DNA of 39,925 bases, from NCBI GenBank assembly GCA_022616075.1, contig JAKEFK010000061.1:1-39925 (forward strand), in the 5' to 3' direction. This stretch comes from a bacterium. Lineage in GTDB: Bacteria; Acidobacteriota; HRBIN11; JAKEFK01. Below, piece by piece: positions 30,796 through 39,548 of this stretch (positions are counted from its first letter, which is position 1; each line of letters starts with the position of its first letter). The position numbers were made by a program, and so were the translations under genes. The notes beneath the pieces were generated by a model that was not told where the DNA came from, made no database searches, and was given only the letters and a program-made list of their open reading frames with translations.

Positions 30796-32783
30796 CCTGC
30801 AAACTCCTCTGCGCCGGTATCGCGGACCGTGCTCACGGCAAACTTCGTTTTCATATCTGGTAGTAGAACGATCAGGCTCCCGAGCGCAATGATGATGCCC
30901 CCTCTCCAGATGAGGCCGATGAATGGATTTACATAAACCTTGAAGATACCAGCTCCGGATTCGGTGGGGCCAACAAGGATCATGTACAGGTCTTCATTCC
31001 AGAAAGGACGAATCGCAACCTCGGTTGTGGGTTGATCTGAATTCTTGTAGAAGTGCCTTTCCGGATGCAACAGTCCAACCTGTTTCTCACCTTTATACAC
31101 TTCCAATCGCGCTCGCCATACTTCCTTATGAGGATCCTTCAAAAATTGCAGTTCCCGGAATTTCAGAGTATAAGCGCCGATCGCAAAGGAGTCATTCGTA
31201 GAGACAGTGACTTCTTTTTCCAGCTGGTAGAACGAGCTTGCGGCGATGCCCGTAAAAAGGAGCGCCACACCGGTGTGAATAATGAATCCACCATAGCGAC
31301 GTTTATTCCGTTCCACGAGATGATATAGTGCTGCGGGCGCTGCTTCATTCACCATAGCCATCCGGGCTTTTGTGCCCTTATTGAATTCCGTATAAACGGT
31401 AACAAGCACAAACATGCTGCAGAAAAAGAAGAGAAGAGTGAGCCAGTGATGAACACCAAACAATGCCAGGACTATTGAACCGGACAGAGCGATGATTCCA
31501 GGCAGGAGAAAATTCCGCTTTAAGTTCTTCACGCTTGCCTTGCGCCAGGCGATCAAGGGGCAAATCCCTGTCAGCAAAACCAGACCAATTGCAAATGGCA
31601 TTACTACTTTATTAAAAAACGGCGCGCTGACCGTTACCTTGCTGCCGGTAACCGCCTCAGAAAGAATTGGAAATACAGTTCCGCACAGAACTGCAATGCA
31701 GATCACAAGAAAAAAGACATTATTAAGGAGAAAACTGCTCTCACGGCTCACGAAAGATTCGAGCCGGGCCTCCGGTTCCAGCGCTTTCTTGCGCTTCAGC
31801 AAAAAGAATACGCTCACTCCAATTTGGATCACCATAAAAGCAATGAAATAACTTCCTATCGGAGATTGTGCAAAGGAATGAACGGAAGAAACAACTCCGC
31901 TTCGGGTCAGGAAGGTTCCGAAGATCGACAACGAAAACGAAACGAGCACCAGAACCATGTTCCACATCTTCAGCATTCCTTTTTTTTCCTGGATCATCAC
32001 CGAATGCAGGAAGGCTGTTGCAGCGAGCCATGGCATCAGAGAAGCATTCTCAACGGGATCCCATGCCCAGTATCCTCCCCAACCAAGCTCGATGTAAGCC
32101 CAATAGGAGCCTTGCAGAATCCCTACGGTCAAAAACAACCAGGAAAAGAGCGTCCACTTCCGTATCGCTCGGATCCATCCGCTGTCCAGTTTTGCGGTGA
32201 TCAAGGCCGCCATCGCGAAAGCAAAGGGAACCGTCAGACCTACATATCCGATGTACAGGGAAGGCGGATGGGACACCATCCAGTAATTTTGTAGAAGCGG
32301 ATTTAAGCTCTGTCCTTCCACAGGCACAGGAGAAAGTTTCTTGAAAGGATCGGCTGCAAACAGAAGCATGATGAGAAAGAACAAACAGGTGCCGGCAAGA
32401 GAAGTTGTCACATAAGGCATCAGTTGACGGTTTTTATTTTGATTCTGAAGTAAGGCAACGGTTGTGTAGACAACAAGAATCAACAGCCAGAACAACATCG
32501 ATCCGGCCTGACCTCCCCAAAATGCTGTCAATTTATAGGGAAGGGGAAGTGTTGTGCTCGTATAATTCGTTACATATTCAAACTGAAAATTGCTCGTGGC
32601 GAGCGCGTGAATCAAAATCGATGAGGCAAAAACAACCAGAAATAGCAGACCCACAATGGCTCGCTCTCCGCTTTCTACGAGGTCGGCTCGGCGAAATCTG
32701 GCTCCTAAAACAGAAGCGATCATGGAGTAAAGACAAAGAATTGATGCGGCAATAAGAGCGTAGCGTCCGACTTCTGCGAGCAT
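30792..32783 (-). CDS. ccmF: Heme lyase CcmF
   Basis: The 663-residue product has many membrane segments and the WWD motif GWGGYWAWDPVENASLMPWL, with conserved His residues in WMVSHPPSLYIGYVG and nearby. CcmF accepts heme from CcmE and attaches it to apocytochrome with CcmH. Its length is normal for the family. I place the start at 32783 (MLAEVGRYALIAASIL), 14 bases after the ccmE stop; an in-frame start at 32843 lies inside ccmE and would add non-conserved residues. It overlaps ccmH by four bases. Confidence 0.96.
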   Translation of the reverse strand: MLAEVGRYALIAASILCLYSMIASVLGARFRRADLVESGERAIVGLLFLVVFASSILIHALATSNFQFEYVTNYTSTTLPLPYKLTAFWGGQAGSMLFWLLILVVYTTVALLQNQNKNRQLMPYVTTSLAGTCLFFLIMLLFAADPFKKLSPVPVEGQSLNPLLQNYWMVSHPPSLYIGYVGLTVPFAFAMAALITAKLDSGWIRAIRKWTLFSWLFLTVGILQGSYWAYIELGWGGYWAWDPVENASLMPWLAATAFLHSVMIQEKKGMLKMWNMVLVLVSFSLSIFGTFLTRSGVVSSVHSFAQSPIGSYFIAFMVIQIGVSVFFLLKRKKALEPEARLESFVSRESSFLLNNVFFLVICIAVLCGTVFPILSEAVTGSKVTVSAPFFNKVVMPFAIGLVLLTGICPLIAWRKASVKNLKRNFLLPGIIALSGSIVLALFGVHHWLTLLFFFCSMFVLVTVYTEFNKGTKARMAMVNEAAPAALYHLVERNKRRYGGFIIHTGVALLFTGIAASSFYQLEKEVTVSTNDSFAIGAYTLKFRELQFLKDPHKEVWRARLEVYKGEKQVGLLHPERHFYKNSDQPTTEVAIRPFWNEDLYMILVGPTESGAGIFKVYVNPFIGLIWRGGIIIALGSLIVLLPDMKTKFAVSTVRDTGAEEFAG

Positions 32784-32797
32784 GTTGATAACCCTGG

Positions 32798-33202
32798 CTA
32801 TTCCGGTTTGCTTTGATTCTGTGGTTCGTACTTCGTTGGACACTTGGCCAGCAATGTCGTGGCGTGGAATTTCCTGGCATCACGATCATAACTCCCTTCC
32901 ACAACGACATCCGATCCGTCTTTGAAAGTATCGGGAACTATTCCGTGATAATTCACCTGAACAATGTTTTGAGGCTGACCATGAATTACAAAACTGTAGT
33001 CCAAGTCCTGTTTGTTAATGGAGCCTTTTTGGACTTTACCATTCACTTTTATTGTCTCCCGATCCAGGCTTGCAGCTTTCGTGAGAAATTCATCCACATG
33101 GTAGTAGTAGACCATGTTGTCGGTTAGCCCTGTATAAACAAGAAAACCCATTGCGGCTACAACCACCAGAATGCTAGCGACTAAAGCGGTTTTACCGTTC
33201 AT
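32798..33202 (-). CDS. ccmE: Heme chaperone CcmE, Cys-x3-Tyr variant
   Basis: The 134-residue product has an N-terminal anchor (TALVASILVVVAAMGFLVYT) and the OB-fold of CcmE (IKVNGKVQKGSI, FVIHGQPQNIVQVNYHGIVP, DVVVEGSYDRD). The region that binds heme covalently reads FHATTLLAKCPTKYE. E. coli CcmE has His130 in HxxxY; here the same position is Cys (CPTKY). This CxxxY form has been reported in archaeal and some sulfate-reducing bacterial CcmE. The gene heads the ccm cluster, start at 33202, with a candidate promoter just upstream. Confidence 0.93.
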   Translation of the reverse strand: MNGKTALVASILVVVAAMGFLVYTGLTDNMVYYYHVDEFLTKAASLDRETIKVNGKVQKGSINKQDLDYSFVIHGQPQNIVQVNYHGIVPDTFKDGSDVVVEGSYDRDARKFHATTLLAKCPTKYEPQNQSKPE

Positions 33203-33213
33203 AGTTAAATCTC

Positions 33214-33240
33214 ATTGTACCATTTTTGAAAAGATCATTA
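33214..33240 (-). promoter_or_regulatory. Weak candidate promoter before ccmE
   Basis: A -10-like TACAAT (minus strand, bases 33219 to 33214) lies 12 bases before the ccmE start codon. No good -35 is seen at 16-18 bases; TTCAGT is 20 bases away. The upstream gene ends only 35 bases before ccmE, so read-through is the alternative. Confidence 0.25.
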
Positions 33241-35040
33241 CTGAACGTCGAGGCGAATGAATGCTCCGAGATAACGTTCCTCGTAGCCCCCAATTGTAGC
33301 AAGCGCCCCTAAATCACTCTTAATCTTTACGTTGAAAAGGTACGTTGCACCCGTTCCATCCCGATCATAAGGAAAAGACCCGGGAAGTGCAATTTCCATC
33401 TCTTGACCCCCGGTTTGATTGAAGAGGAATGAGTCGGATTCACCATCGACATGGACTGTCACTTTGTTTGACGGAGTCAAGGACCACGCTTTGATTCTTA
33501 ATGTTTTCCTTGGCTCAAAAACGCGCAGAACAAACTCCGCAGACTTTCCGCCTTTCACCCAAAATCCATGGGTGCCTTCAAACGCTTCCTTATAATAAGT
33601 GTGATCATCCATGAAATATGTAAAGTAATCGGACGGATTATCATATGCTACGCGTCGCGCGCGGAAGCTGGCAACCACAGGCAGGTCAGAGAGCAGTGTA
33701 TTTTCCACAGGGAGCCATCGGAAAATTGAGAATTGCTGGTGAAAAGCATTCCGGTGTGAGCTTAAAATCGGCGAGAACAGGATTACGCCGGTAAAAAGAA
33801 TGGACAGGCAACAAGCAGCCACCATTAAGCGGCGCGAAGGCTCTTTGTTTATGCAGAAGAGAAAAGCAGGGAAAACCGATAAAACGTAACGATTTCCGAC
33901 TGTGCCGGATCCGCCAAAATAGTTCCACGGAAGTCCCACCATGTAATAAAGAACGCCGGCCCATGCTGCCAGATATACAGCCCATGAGCTTTTTGTTTTC
34001 GGTCCGAACAAATAAAAGAGCAAACAAAAAAACATGGGAAAGAAGTAGATCGCGATTCCTGAATAGCGGCCGAAAAAGAAATAACACCAGTTGTAAAGAA
34101 AGGCTTTCCAGTAGAAGGGCGGCGTGACCATTGCTTCAATGGGGTTCCGCTTCTCGAATGCTGCGAATTCTGACACACCAGGCCGCTCGAATGGATAGTT
34201 CTTGTAAAAAGCTGCGCGTTTACCTCCTTGATAGTTCCATTGACCAGTGAAGTAAACATTCAATCCAAACATTGCGACGGCAATGAAAATGTAAATAGCC
34301 AGTGTCAGGAGGGCCTGCACCAAGGCACGACCTTTTTCGCCAGAAGGTTTCTTTCGCAGAAGCAACCAGATCCCCAGCGGCAAAACAAGCAAAGCGTTTG
34401 GCGGTTTGGAATATGTTACGAGTCCGAACAGAATGGCGGCCACAAAATAGTTGTACGGAGATCTAAAGAGTAAAAAGGATGATTTGAGTCGCTCGGCGGT
34501 AAAGAAAAACAGCGCAAAACAGAGAAGACTCATGTTGAAGTATTCCGGTGTCATCCAGAAGTAATAGACCAGCGATGCGTTTGCTATGAAATAGAAACCC
34601 GAGAAGAGGAGCGCCGTGCCTTCCTGCATGAAACTCGAGCAAAAACGATATGCGCACAGAAGATTCAGCCAGACCAGGATCGCGTGCAGGACAAGAAATC
34701 CATTTGTTTGAAAAAGGCGCACGAAAGGAGCCGATACCAGGCTGTAAAGAATGCTTTTTCCAAAAACAATTGTGTTATCACGCTCGTTGAGTTTCAGGAT
34801 GATGCCAGTCGGGCCGGCCGGATATTCACGATAGACGCGAAGAAGATCTTTCCGCTGATACTCCATATCGCCGTCATAAGCAAAACTGTAAGCCATGGTG
34901 TAATAGACGGCTTCATCGCTGAAGAATCCTCCGGTGATTTTCAAAGGGCTCACGCAAAGCGCGGCGCCGATCAAAAACAGACCGGCCAGATGTATCCACG
35001 TTGTAGGACGGACGTTCCATTCCCTTTTTTCCTTTGGCAT
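33238..35040 (-). CDS. Polytopic membrane protein, GT-C glycosyltransferase-like
   Basis: The 600-residue product has about ten membrane segments. An extracytoplasmic loop early on contains FFSDEAVYYTMAYS, with the Asp-Glu pair typical of the GT-C (PMT/ArnT/DUF2029-like) fold. The C-terminal 170 residues (from about 430) form a soluble beta-rich domain. GT-C enzymes move sugars from polyprenyl-phosphate carriers to proteins or glycans on the outer face of the membrane. The donor and acceptor cannot be read here. The start ATG lies 33 bases after a GTAG repeat. It is upstream of the ccm genes on the same strand, but functional linkage is doubtful. Confidence 0.65.
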   Translation of the reverse strand: MPKEKREWNVRPTTWIHLAGLFLIGAALCVSPLKITGGFFSDEAVYYTMAYSFAYDGDMEYQRKDLLRVYREYPAGPTGIILKLNERDNTIVFGKSILYSLVSAPFVRLFQTNGFLVLHAILVWLNLLCAYRFCSSFMQEGTALLFSGFYFIANASLVYYFWMTPEYFNMSLLCFALFFFTAERLKSSFLLFRSPYNYFVAAILFGLVTYSKPPNALLVLPLGIWLLLRKKPSGEKGRALVQALLTLAIYIFIAVAMFGLNVYFTGQWNYQGGKRAAFYKNYPFERPGVSEFAAFEKRNPIEAMVTPPFYWKAFLYNWCYFFFGRYSGIAIYFFPMFFCLLFYLFGPKTKSSWAVYLAAWAGVLYYMVGLPWNYFGGSGTVGNRYVLSVFPAFLFCINKEPSRRLMVAACCLSILFTGVILFSPILSSHRNAFHQQFSIFRWLPVENTLLSDLPVVASFRARRVAYDNPSDYFTYFMDDHTYYKEAFEGTHGFWVKGGKSAEFVLRVFEPRKTLRIKAWSLTPSNKVTVHVDGESDSFLFNQTGGQEMEIALPGSFPYDRDGTGATYLFNVKIKSDLGALATIGGYEERYLGAFIRLDVQ

Positions 35041-35073
35041 GCGTCTAGATTACATGAAAGATTCAACAGCAAT

Positions 35074-35121
35074 GTAGCGCGGCCGTCCCGGCTGCGCCCG
35101 CGGGCGAGACGCCCGCGCTAC
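35074..35121. repeat. GTAG/CTAC REP-like element downstream of priA
   Basis: The element starts GTAGCGCGGCCGTC and ends GACGCCCGCGCTAC, folding into an imperfect hairpin. Its ends match those of the elements at 4245-4297 and 37521-37571. It lies between the priA stop and the start of the GT-C-like gene. Confidence 0.8.
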
Positions 35122-35125
35122 TTTG

Positions 35126-37492
35126 TTAAGTGAGCGAGTAAGGATCAATATCAATCATAACTTGTGATTGGCGTTTGGGGTGCTTTTCATACTCCCCCAA
35201 TGCTGCGCGCAGGCAATCTCGCAGTGGCTTTCGCGCGGCGCTTTTCAGAAGAATTTGAAAACGATTGAGTCCTTTCAGACGCGCGATCGGGGCGATGGCA
35301 GGTCCGGTCAATTTCATGGAGTCATTCTTGAAGACCAGAAGGTACTTTGCGAACTGTCTGGCTTCCTCCAAAGCGGCCGGACCATTTTTGCCGGAAAAAA
35401 TAATATTTGCCATTGCCACATAGGGTGGAAATTGCATGACTCTGCGGAAGCGGATCTCCTTTTCATAGAATTCCTGATAACTTTGATCCATCGCTGACCG
35501 CACAGCGTAGTGGTCCGGGTGGAAGGTCTGCAAAACCACCAGTCCCGGCTCGTGGCCTCGCCCGCTCCGGCCGGATACCTGGGTGATCAGCTGATACAGC
35601 CTTTCAGATGCGCGAAAATCGGGAATGCCGATTCCGGAATCTGCTCCGATCACTCCAACGAGCGTGATTCCGGGAAAATCATGTCCTTTCGCAATCATCT
35701 GGGTCCCGACTAGAATATCAATCTCATGAAGCGCAAACCGGGTCAAAATGTTGGCAATGCTTCCGGCTTTTCGCGTCGAATCGCGATCCATCCGTTCGAT
35801 CTTTGCTTCCCGGAAAAATCTCTTTAGTGACTCAACAAGTTTTTCTGTTCCCACGCCAAACAGGTGGAGATAGCCGCTTCCGCACTTCTCACAGGATCTG
35901 GGCGCAATTCGCGCATAGTCACAGTAGTGGCAGATCATGCGGTTTTGTTGTTTGTGATAGGTCAATGTCATGCTGCAATTGGGGCACTCCAGAATATTCC
36001 CGCATTCGCGGCACATGAGCCATGCGGCATAACCGCGCCGGTTTTGCAGAACCAGAACCTGTTCGCCGCGGTCCAGCGTTTCCGAAATCCTGTCCAGCAG
36101 AAATCGGGAAAAGATGGGGTCTCCTGTTTGTTTGTATTCTTCTTTCATATCGATCAGTCGCGTCGCTGGCAGCGGACGCTCTTCCACGCGCGAAGGCAAC
36201 GACAGATACGTGTATTTCCCATTTCCGGAGTTGTAATAGGATTCCAGGGAAGGAGTTGCTGATCCCAAAAGGATCGGACAACCTTCCAGTTGCGCGCGTA
36301 TGATTGCGCTTTCACGCGCATGATACCGCGGATATTCTCCTTGTTTGAAGGAACCGTCGTGCTCTTCATCGATAACGATCAAACCTAAATCGGGGAGTGG
36401 CGCGAACAACGCGGAGCGCGTTCCGATCACCAGTCGAACTTCGCCTCGCCTTGCCTTCTGCCATTCTTCCAGGCGTTCCCGTTCGGCAAGCTCGGAGTGC
36501 AACACGCTGATTTTACATCGCAGGAATTGTTCGGCTCTTCTAACGATTAGCGGCAACAGGGCGATTTCCGGGACGAGCATCAGCACAGTCTTTTTTTGCG
36601 AAAGAATGTCTTTTGCAACGCGCAAATAGACTTCTGTTTTTCCACTTCCTGTTACGCCATGAAGAAGGTAAACTCCGAAAGAGTCCTTCTGTGAAAGGAT
36701 CTTCTGAATTGCTTTTTGTTGTGCCGGGTTCGTTTTCTGGATTTCAGGCAGTGCCGGCCAGAATTTCGCTGCAGCAGCGGGCAGCCAGAAGCGTCTGATC
36801 TGTCCCTGTGAATCCAATTTTCTCAGAATGGCGGAGGAGTTTGGAAAAGCCTTTCTAACTTCTTCCAAAAAAACGGGCCGGCTTTGCTGACTTAAGAAAT
36901 TGTAAATCTGCCGCTCCTTTTCTTTTTCAGGCGGTTCTGATGTTTGCACCAGTTCCACCATGTTATGTCCCTGTCTTTGTGTGGTTCTGGAAGGAAGGAT
37001 TTGCACGAGTCCTTCTTCTTCCAACTTTCGAATTTGAGAGAAGGTTCCGTGTTGCCCGAACAATTTGTAGACTTCTTTCAGCGGCAAATTACTTTTTTCG
37101 GAGAGAATCTGTAATAAAGGATGATTTCGGGTCACCGCCTTTCCGTGAATCGTAACGGAGATGATTGTTTGCGGCCGGATGTCGAGGCCGGGAGGCAGAG
37201 CCGCCTTCAAAATATCTCCCCACTCGGCGAGGTAGTATTCTGCCATCCATTTTGTGAGCTCCAACATCGTTTTTGAAAATAAGTTGAGTGAGTCAACTAA
37301 ATCTGCGATGGGGCGGATCTCCAGCGTTTTATCAAAAGCAGGATCCAGCTCAATGATGAAACCGGTTAGAAAGCGAGTCCCAAGAGGCACTAGAACGCGC
37401 ATTCCTTCTTCCAGTCGAGGAAATTGATCCGGTACGGAATACGTCAAAGGACCCAGAGGTGATTTAGGTATGGATACCTGAACGTAGCGCAT
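35126..37492 (-). CDS. priA: Primosomal protein N' (replication restart helicase PriA)
   Basis: The 788-residue product starts MRYVQVSIPKSPLGPLTYSV, the PriA 3'-DNA-binding domain. It continues with the helicase motifs LLHGVTGSGKTEVYLR (Walker A), VIDEEHDGSFKQ (DEEH box), LLGSATPSLESYY, and the zinc-binding cysteines CRECGNILECPNCSM and CHYCDYARIAP..CEKCG. PriA reloads DnaB at stalled forks. I place the start at 37492; upstream in-frame codons come from the REP element. It is the last gene of the rpoZ-coaBC-udg-priA operon. Confidence 0.96.
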   Translation of the reverse strand: MRYVQVSIPKSPLGPLTYSVPDQFPRLEEGMRVLVPLGTRFLTGFIIELDPAFDKTLEIRPIADLVDSLNLFSKTMLELTKWMAEYYLAEWGDILKAALPPGLDIRPQTIISVTIHGKAVTRNHPLLQILSEKSNLPLKEVYKLFGQHGTFSQIRKLEEEGLVQILPSRTTQRQGHNMVELVQTSEPPEKEKERQIYNFLSQQSRPVFLEEVRKAFPNSSAILRKLDSQGQIRRFWLPAAAAKFWPALPEIQKTNPAQQKAIQKILSQKDSFGVYLLHGVTGSGKTEVYLRVAKDILSQKKTVLMLVPEIALLPLIVRRAEQFLRCKISVLHSELAERERLEEWQKARRGEVRLVIGTRSALFAPLPDLGLIVIDEEHDGSFKQGEYPRYHARESAIIRAQLEGCPILLGSATPSLESYYNSGNGKYTYLSLPSRVEERPLPATRLIDMKEEYKQTGDPIFSRFLLDRISETLDRGEQVLVLQNRRGYAAWLMCRECGNILECPNCSMTLTYHKQQNRMICHYCDYARIAPRSCEKCGSGYLHLFGVGTEKLVESLKRFFREAKIERMDRDSTRKAGSIANILTRFALHEIDILVGTQMIAKGHDFPGITLVGVIGADSGIGIPDFRASERLYQLITQVSGRSGRGHEPGLVVLQTFHPDHYAVRSAMDQSYQEFYEKEIRFRRVMQFPPYVAMANIIFSGKNGPAALEEARQFAKYLLVFKNDSMKLTGPAIAPIARLKGLNRFQILLKSAARKPLRDCLRAALGEYEKHPKRQSQVMIDIDPYSLT

Positions 37493-37498
37493 GATTTT

Positions 37499-37632
37499 AC
37501 CGCAGAGGTCTCTAAACAAAGTAGCGCGGATGTCTCGTCCGCGGAGCTTGCGGGCGAGTCGCCCGCACCACTTTGCATACCAGATTGTACACAATAAACT
37601 CTCTGCGCTCTTTGCGTTCTCTGCGGTTAATC
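37499..37632. repeat. Composite: REP-like element nested in a cgcagag-type inverted element
   Basis: The outer arms are taccgcagagg on the left (37499-37509) and ctctgcg/ctttgcg units ending CTCTGCGGTT on the right (to about 37629). Inside lies a GTAG...CCAC element (37521-37571) whose right end is degenerate. The outer left arm is cut to about one unit, as if the REP-like element had inserted into or replaced part of an older element. Confidence 0.7.
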
Positions 37633-38334
37633 TTCATCCAGGATCTTCTTGACCAGTTTTAAGTCTTCCCATGCTTCCGGTTTTTTTTGTGGGGAGCGAA
37701 GCAGGAAGGAAGGATGGTAAGTTGCAACAACCCTCCCATATGGCATATCGTAGACTCGACTCCGTAGAGAGGAAATCGAAGATTTGGAATTCAGAATTAA
37801 CTGAGCGGCAAAGGTTCCCAGGGCAATAATCAGTTTCGGCTGAATGATGGAGATTTGTTTGTAGAGAAAAGGGGAGCATTCGGCAATCTCATCCGCTTCG
37901 GGATTCCGGTTTTCAGGAGGCCGGCACTTCAAGACGTTGGCGATGTAGACGTCAGAACGCTGAAAACCGATCGCCTTGATCATCTGCATGAGCAGTTGGC
38001 CCGCCCGCCCGACGAAGGGACGCCCCTGCTGATCTTCATCAGCTCCGGGAGCTTCGCCGATTAGCATCAATTTTGCGGAAGGATTCCCTTCACCAAAGAC
38101 AATAGTTTTGCGTCTTTTGTGGAGTTTGCACCGGACACAGTTGCCGATTTCATTCAGTCGCAATTCTTCCAGAAGCTTTAATTTTTGAGGGCCAACTTCG
38201 TCCGTTTTGACATGGATTTCCTGCCTGTAGAATTCAGTGATACCGAGGTCCCGGCAGGTTTCGATCCATTGCCGGATTGTTTCAGATGGATCCTGCGGTG
38301 GCAGGTTGTGCTTTGAGTTCGATTGCTCGTTCAA
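37627..38334 (-). CDS. Uracil-DNA glycosylase, family 4 (Fe-S type)
   Basis: The 235-residue product has the family 4 features LMLIGEAPGADEDQQGRPFVG (shown trimmed by family motif GEAPGxxED), GRAGQLLMQMI, VLKCRPPENRNPEADEI, IIALGTFAAQLIL and the catalytic-loop HPSFLLRSP. Four cysteines (two in NCVRCKLH, one in KCRPP, one in ECSPF) fit the 4Fe-4S cluster. It removes uracil from DNA in base-excision repair. The start is TTG at 38334 with a weak site, overlapping coaBC by about 53 bases. The N-terminal helix (ETCRDLGITEF) is conserved in the family, which supports this upstream start. Confidence 0.93.
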   Translation of the reverse strand: MNEQSNSKHNLPPQDPSETIRQWIETCRDLGITEFYRQEIHVKTDEVGPQKLKLLEELRLNEIGNCVRCKLHKRRKTIVFGEGNPSAKLMLIGEAPGADEDQQGRPFVGRAGQLLMQMIKAIGFQRSDVYIANVLKCRPPENRNPEADEIAECSPFLYKQISIIQPKLIIALGTFAAQLILNSKSSISSLRSRVYDMPYGRVVATYHPSFLLRSPQKKPEAWEDLKLVKKILDED

Positions 38335-39496
38335 GAATATAGTCCCACAGTTGAGATGCGATTTCTTTTTTGCTGGCCATGCCCAGGCGGCGCATTCCGC
38401 CGAGTCGATCCAGGATCAGCACTTCGTTTCGATCCGCTTGAAAAGGATCGTGAGAGTCGCTGATCAAATTTGCCACGATAAAATCGAGTTTTTTATTTTC
38501 CAGTTTCTTTTGCGCGTTCTGCTCCAGGTTCCCGGTTTCTGCGCAAAAACCGACAACAATCTGGCGTCCCTTTTTTGCGGAAACGCGGGCCAGAATGTCC
38601 TCGGTGGGCTGCAATAATATCGATTCAGGTCGGCCTGTTTTTTTGCGTTTTGCTTTAAGCGTTTCGGCAGGTTTGAAATCTGAGACAGCAGCAGTTTTGA
38701 TAACATAATCCGCAGCATCCAGTTCTTGAAGCACGGAATTCAACATTTGTTCCGCAGATTCGACGCGCAACAATTTTGCCTTTGGAGGTGGAACAAGCTG
38801 AGTTGGACCGCTGATCAAGACAACGTCGGCTCCGCGAGAGATTGCTTCTTCCGCAACCGCGTATCCCATTTTGCCCGAAGAGCGATTCGTAATGACCCGG
38901 ACCGGATCGAGAGCTTCCCATGTTGGTCCGGCAGTAATGACAACTCTTCTTCCGCTGAGTAGGCTGGATTTTCCAATGAGGCTTAATGCCCGCGATACGA
39001 TCTCCGAAACCGGCGCCAGCCTTCCGGGACCTTCATCTCCACAAGCGAGATAACCTTCGTCCGGCTCGACAAATTCAATACCCAGTCCCTTTAGTTTTGC
39101 AATATTTTGCTGCACAACGGGATTCTGATACATGTACGAATTCATTGCGGGCGCGATCAAAACAGGACACCTTCGCGCGAGGAAAAAGGTTGTGAGAAAA
39201 TCATCCGCAATGCCCGCCGCAAATTTGCCTATGAGATTTGCGCTTGCGGGCGCAAAAACGATAAGTCCCGTTTCCCGGGCAAGGTCAACATGCATAACCT
39301 CTCCTTTTTTGGCGCGGAATTCATCCAGGTAAACCGAATGTTGGCTGAGGCTTTGAAAAAGGATCGGACGCACAAAACGGGTTGCATTGCGGGTCATCGC
39401 CACACGCACGGTGTGCCCCGCTTTCTGAAACTCGCGAAGAATCTCCGCAGCCTTGTAAGAGGATATGGAGCTTGCTATCCCGAGTGTGATGATCAA
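38282..39496 (-). CDS. coaBC: Bifunctional phosphopantothenoylcysteine decarboxylase / phosphopantothenate-cysteine ligase
   Basis: The 404-residue product has the CoaC flavoprotein half (about residues 1-180, GIASSISSYKAAEILREF, LIAPAMNSYMYQNP, ACGDEGPGRLAP) and the CoaB ligase half (VVITAGPTWEALDPVRVITN, SSGKMGYAVAEEAISRGADV, a Lys-rich AKRKKTGRP). It makes 4'-phosphopantetheine for coenzyme A. The start is TTG at 39496, with ggag seven bases upstream. It follows rpoZ, a very common neighbour in bacteria. Confidence 0.95.
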   Translation of the reverse strand: MIITLGIASSISSYKAAEILREFQKAGHTVRVAMTRNATRFVRPILFQSLSQHSVYLDEFRAKKGEVMHVDLARETGLIVFAPASANLIGKFAAGIADDFLTTFFLARRCPVLIAPAMNSYMYQNPVVQQNIAKLKGLGIEFVEPDEGYLACGDEGPGRLAPVSEIVSRALSLIGKSSLLSGRRVVITAGPTWEALDPVRVITNRSSGKMGYAVAEEAISRGADVVLISGPTQLVPPPKAKLLRVESAEQMLNSVLQELDAADYVIKTAAVSDFKPAETLKAKRKKTGRPESILLQPTEDILARVSAKKGRQIVVGFCAETGNLEQNAQKKLENKKLDFIVANLISDSHDPFQADRNEVLILDRLGGMRRLGMASKKEIASQLWDYILERAIELKAQPATAGSI

Positions 39497-39548
39497 AGGT
39501 GGTCTCCTGAGTGCGTTATGTCCTCAGGCTATATGATAGAACTGGACT

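Noticed and set aside
32783-32843. Longer CcmF start at 32843
   Set aside because: The added residues fall inside ccmE and are not conserved in CcmF; 32783 starts at the first membrane segment.
37492-37594. Longer PriA start at 37594
   Set aside because: The extra codons are read through the REP-like element, and PriA homologues begin at the YVQVSIP segment.
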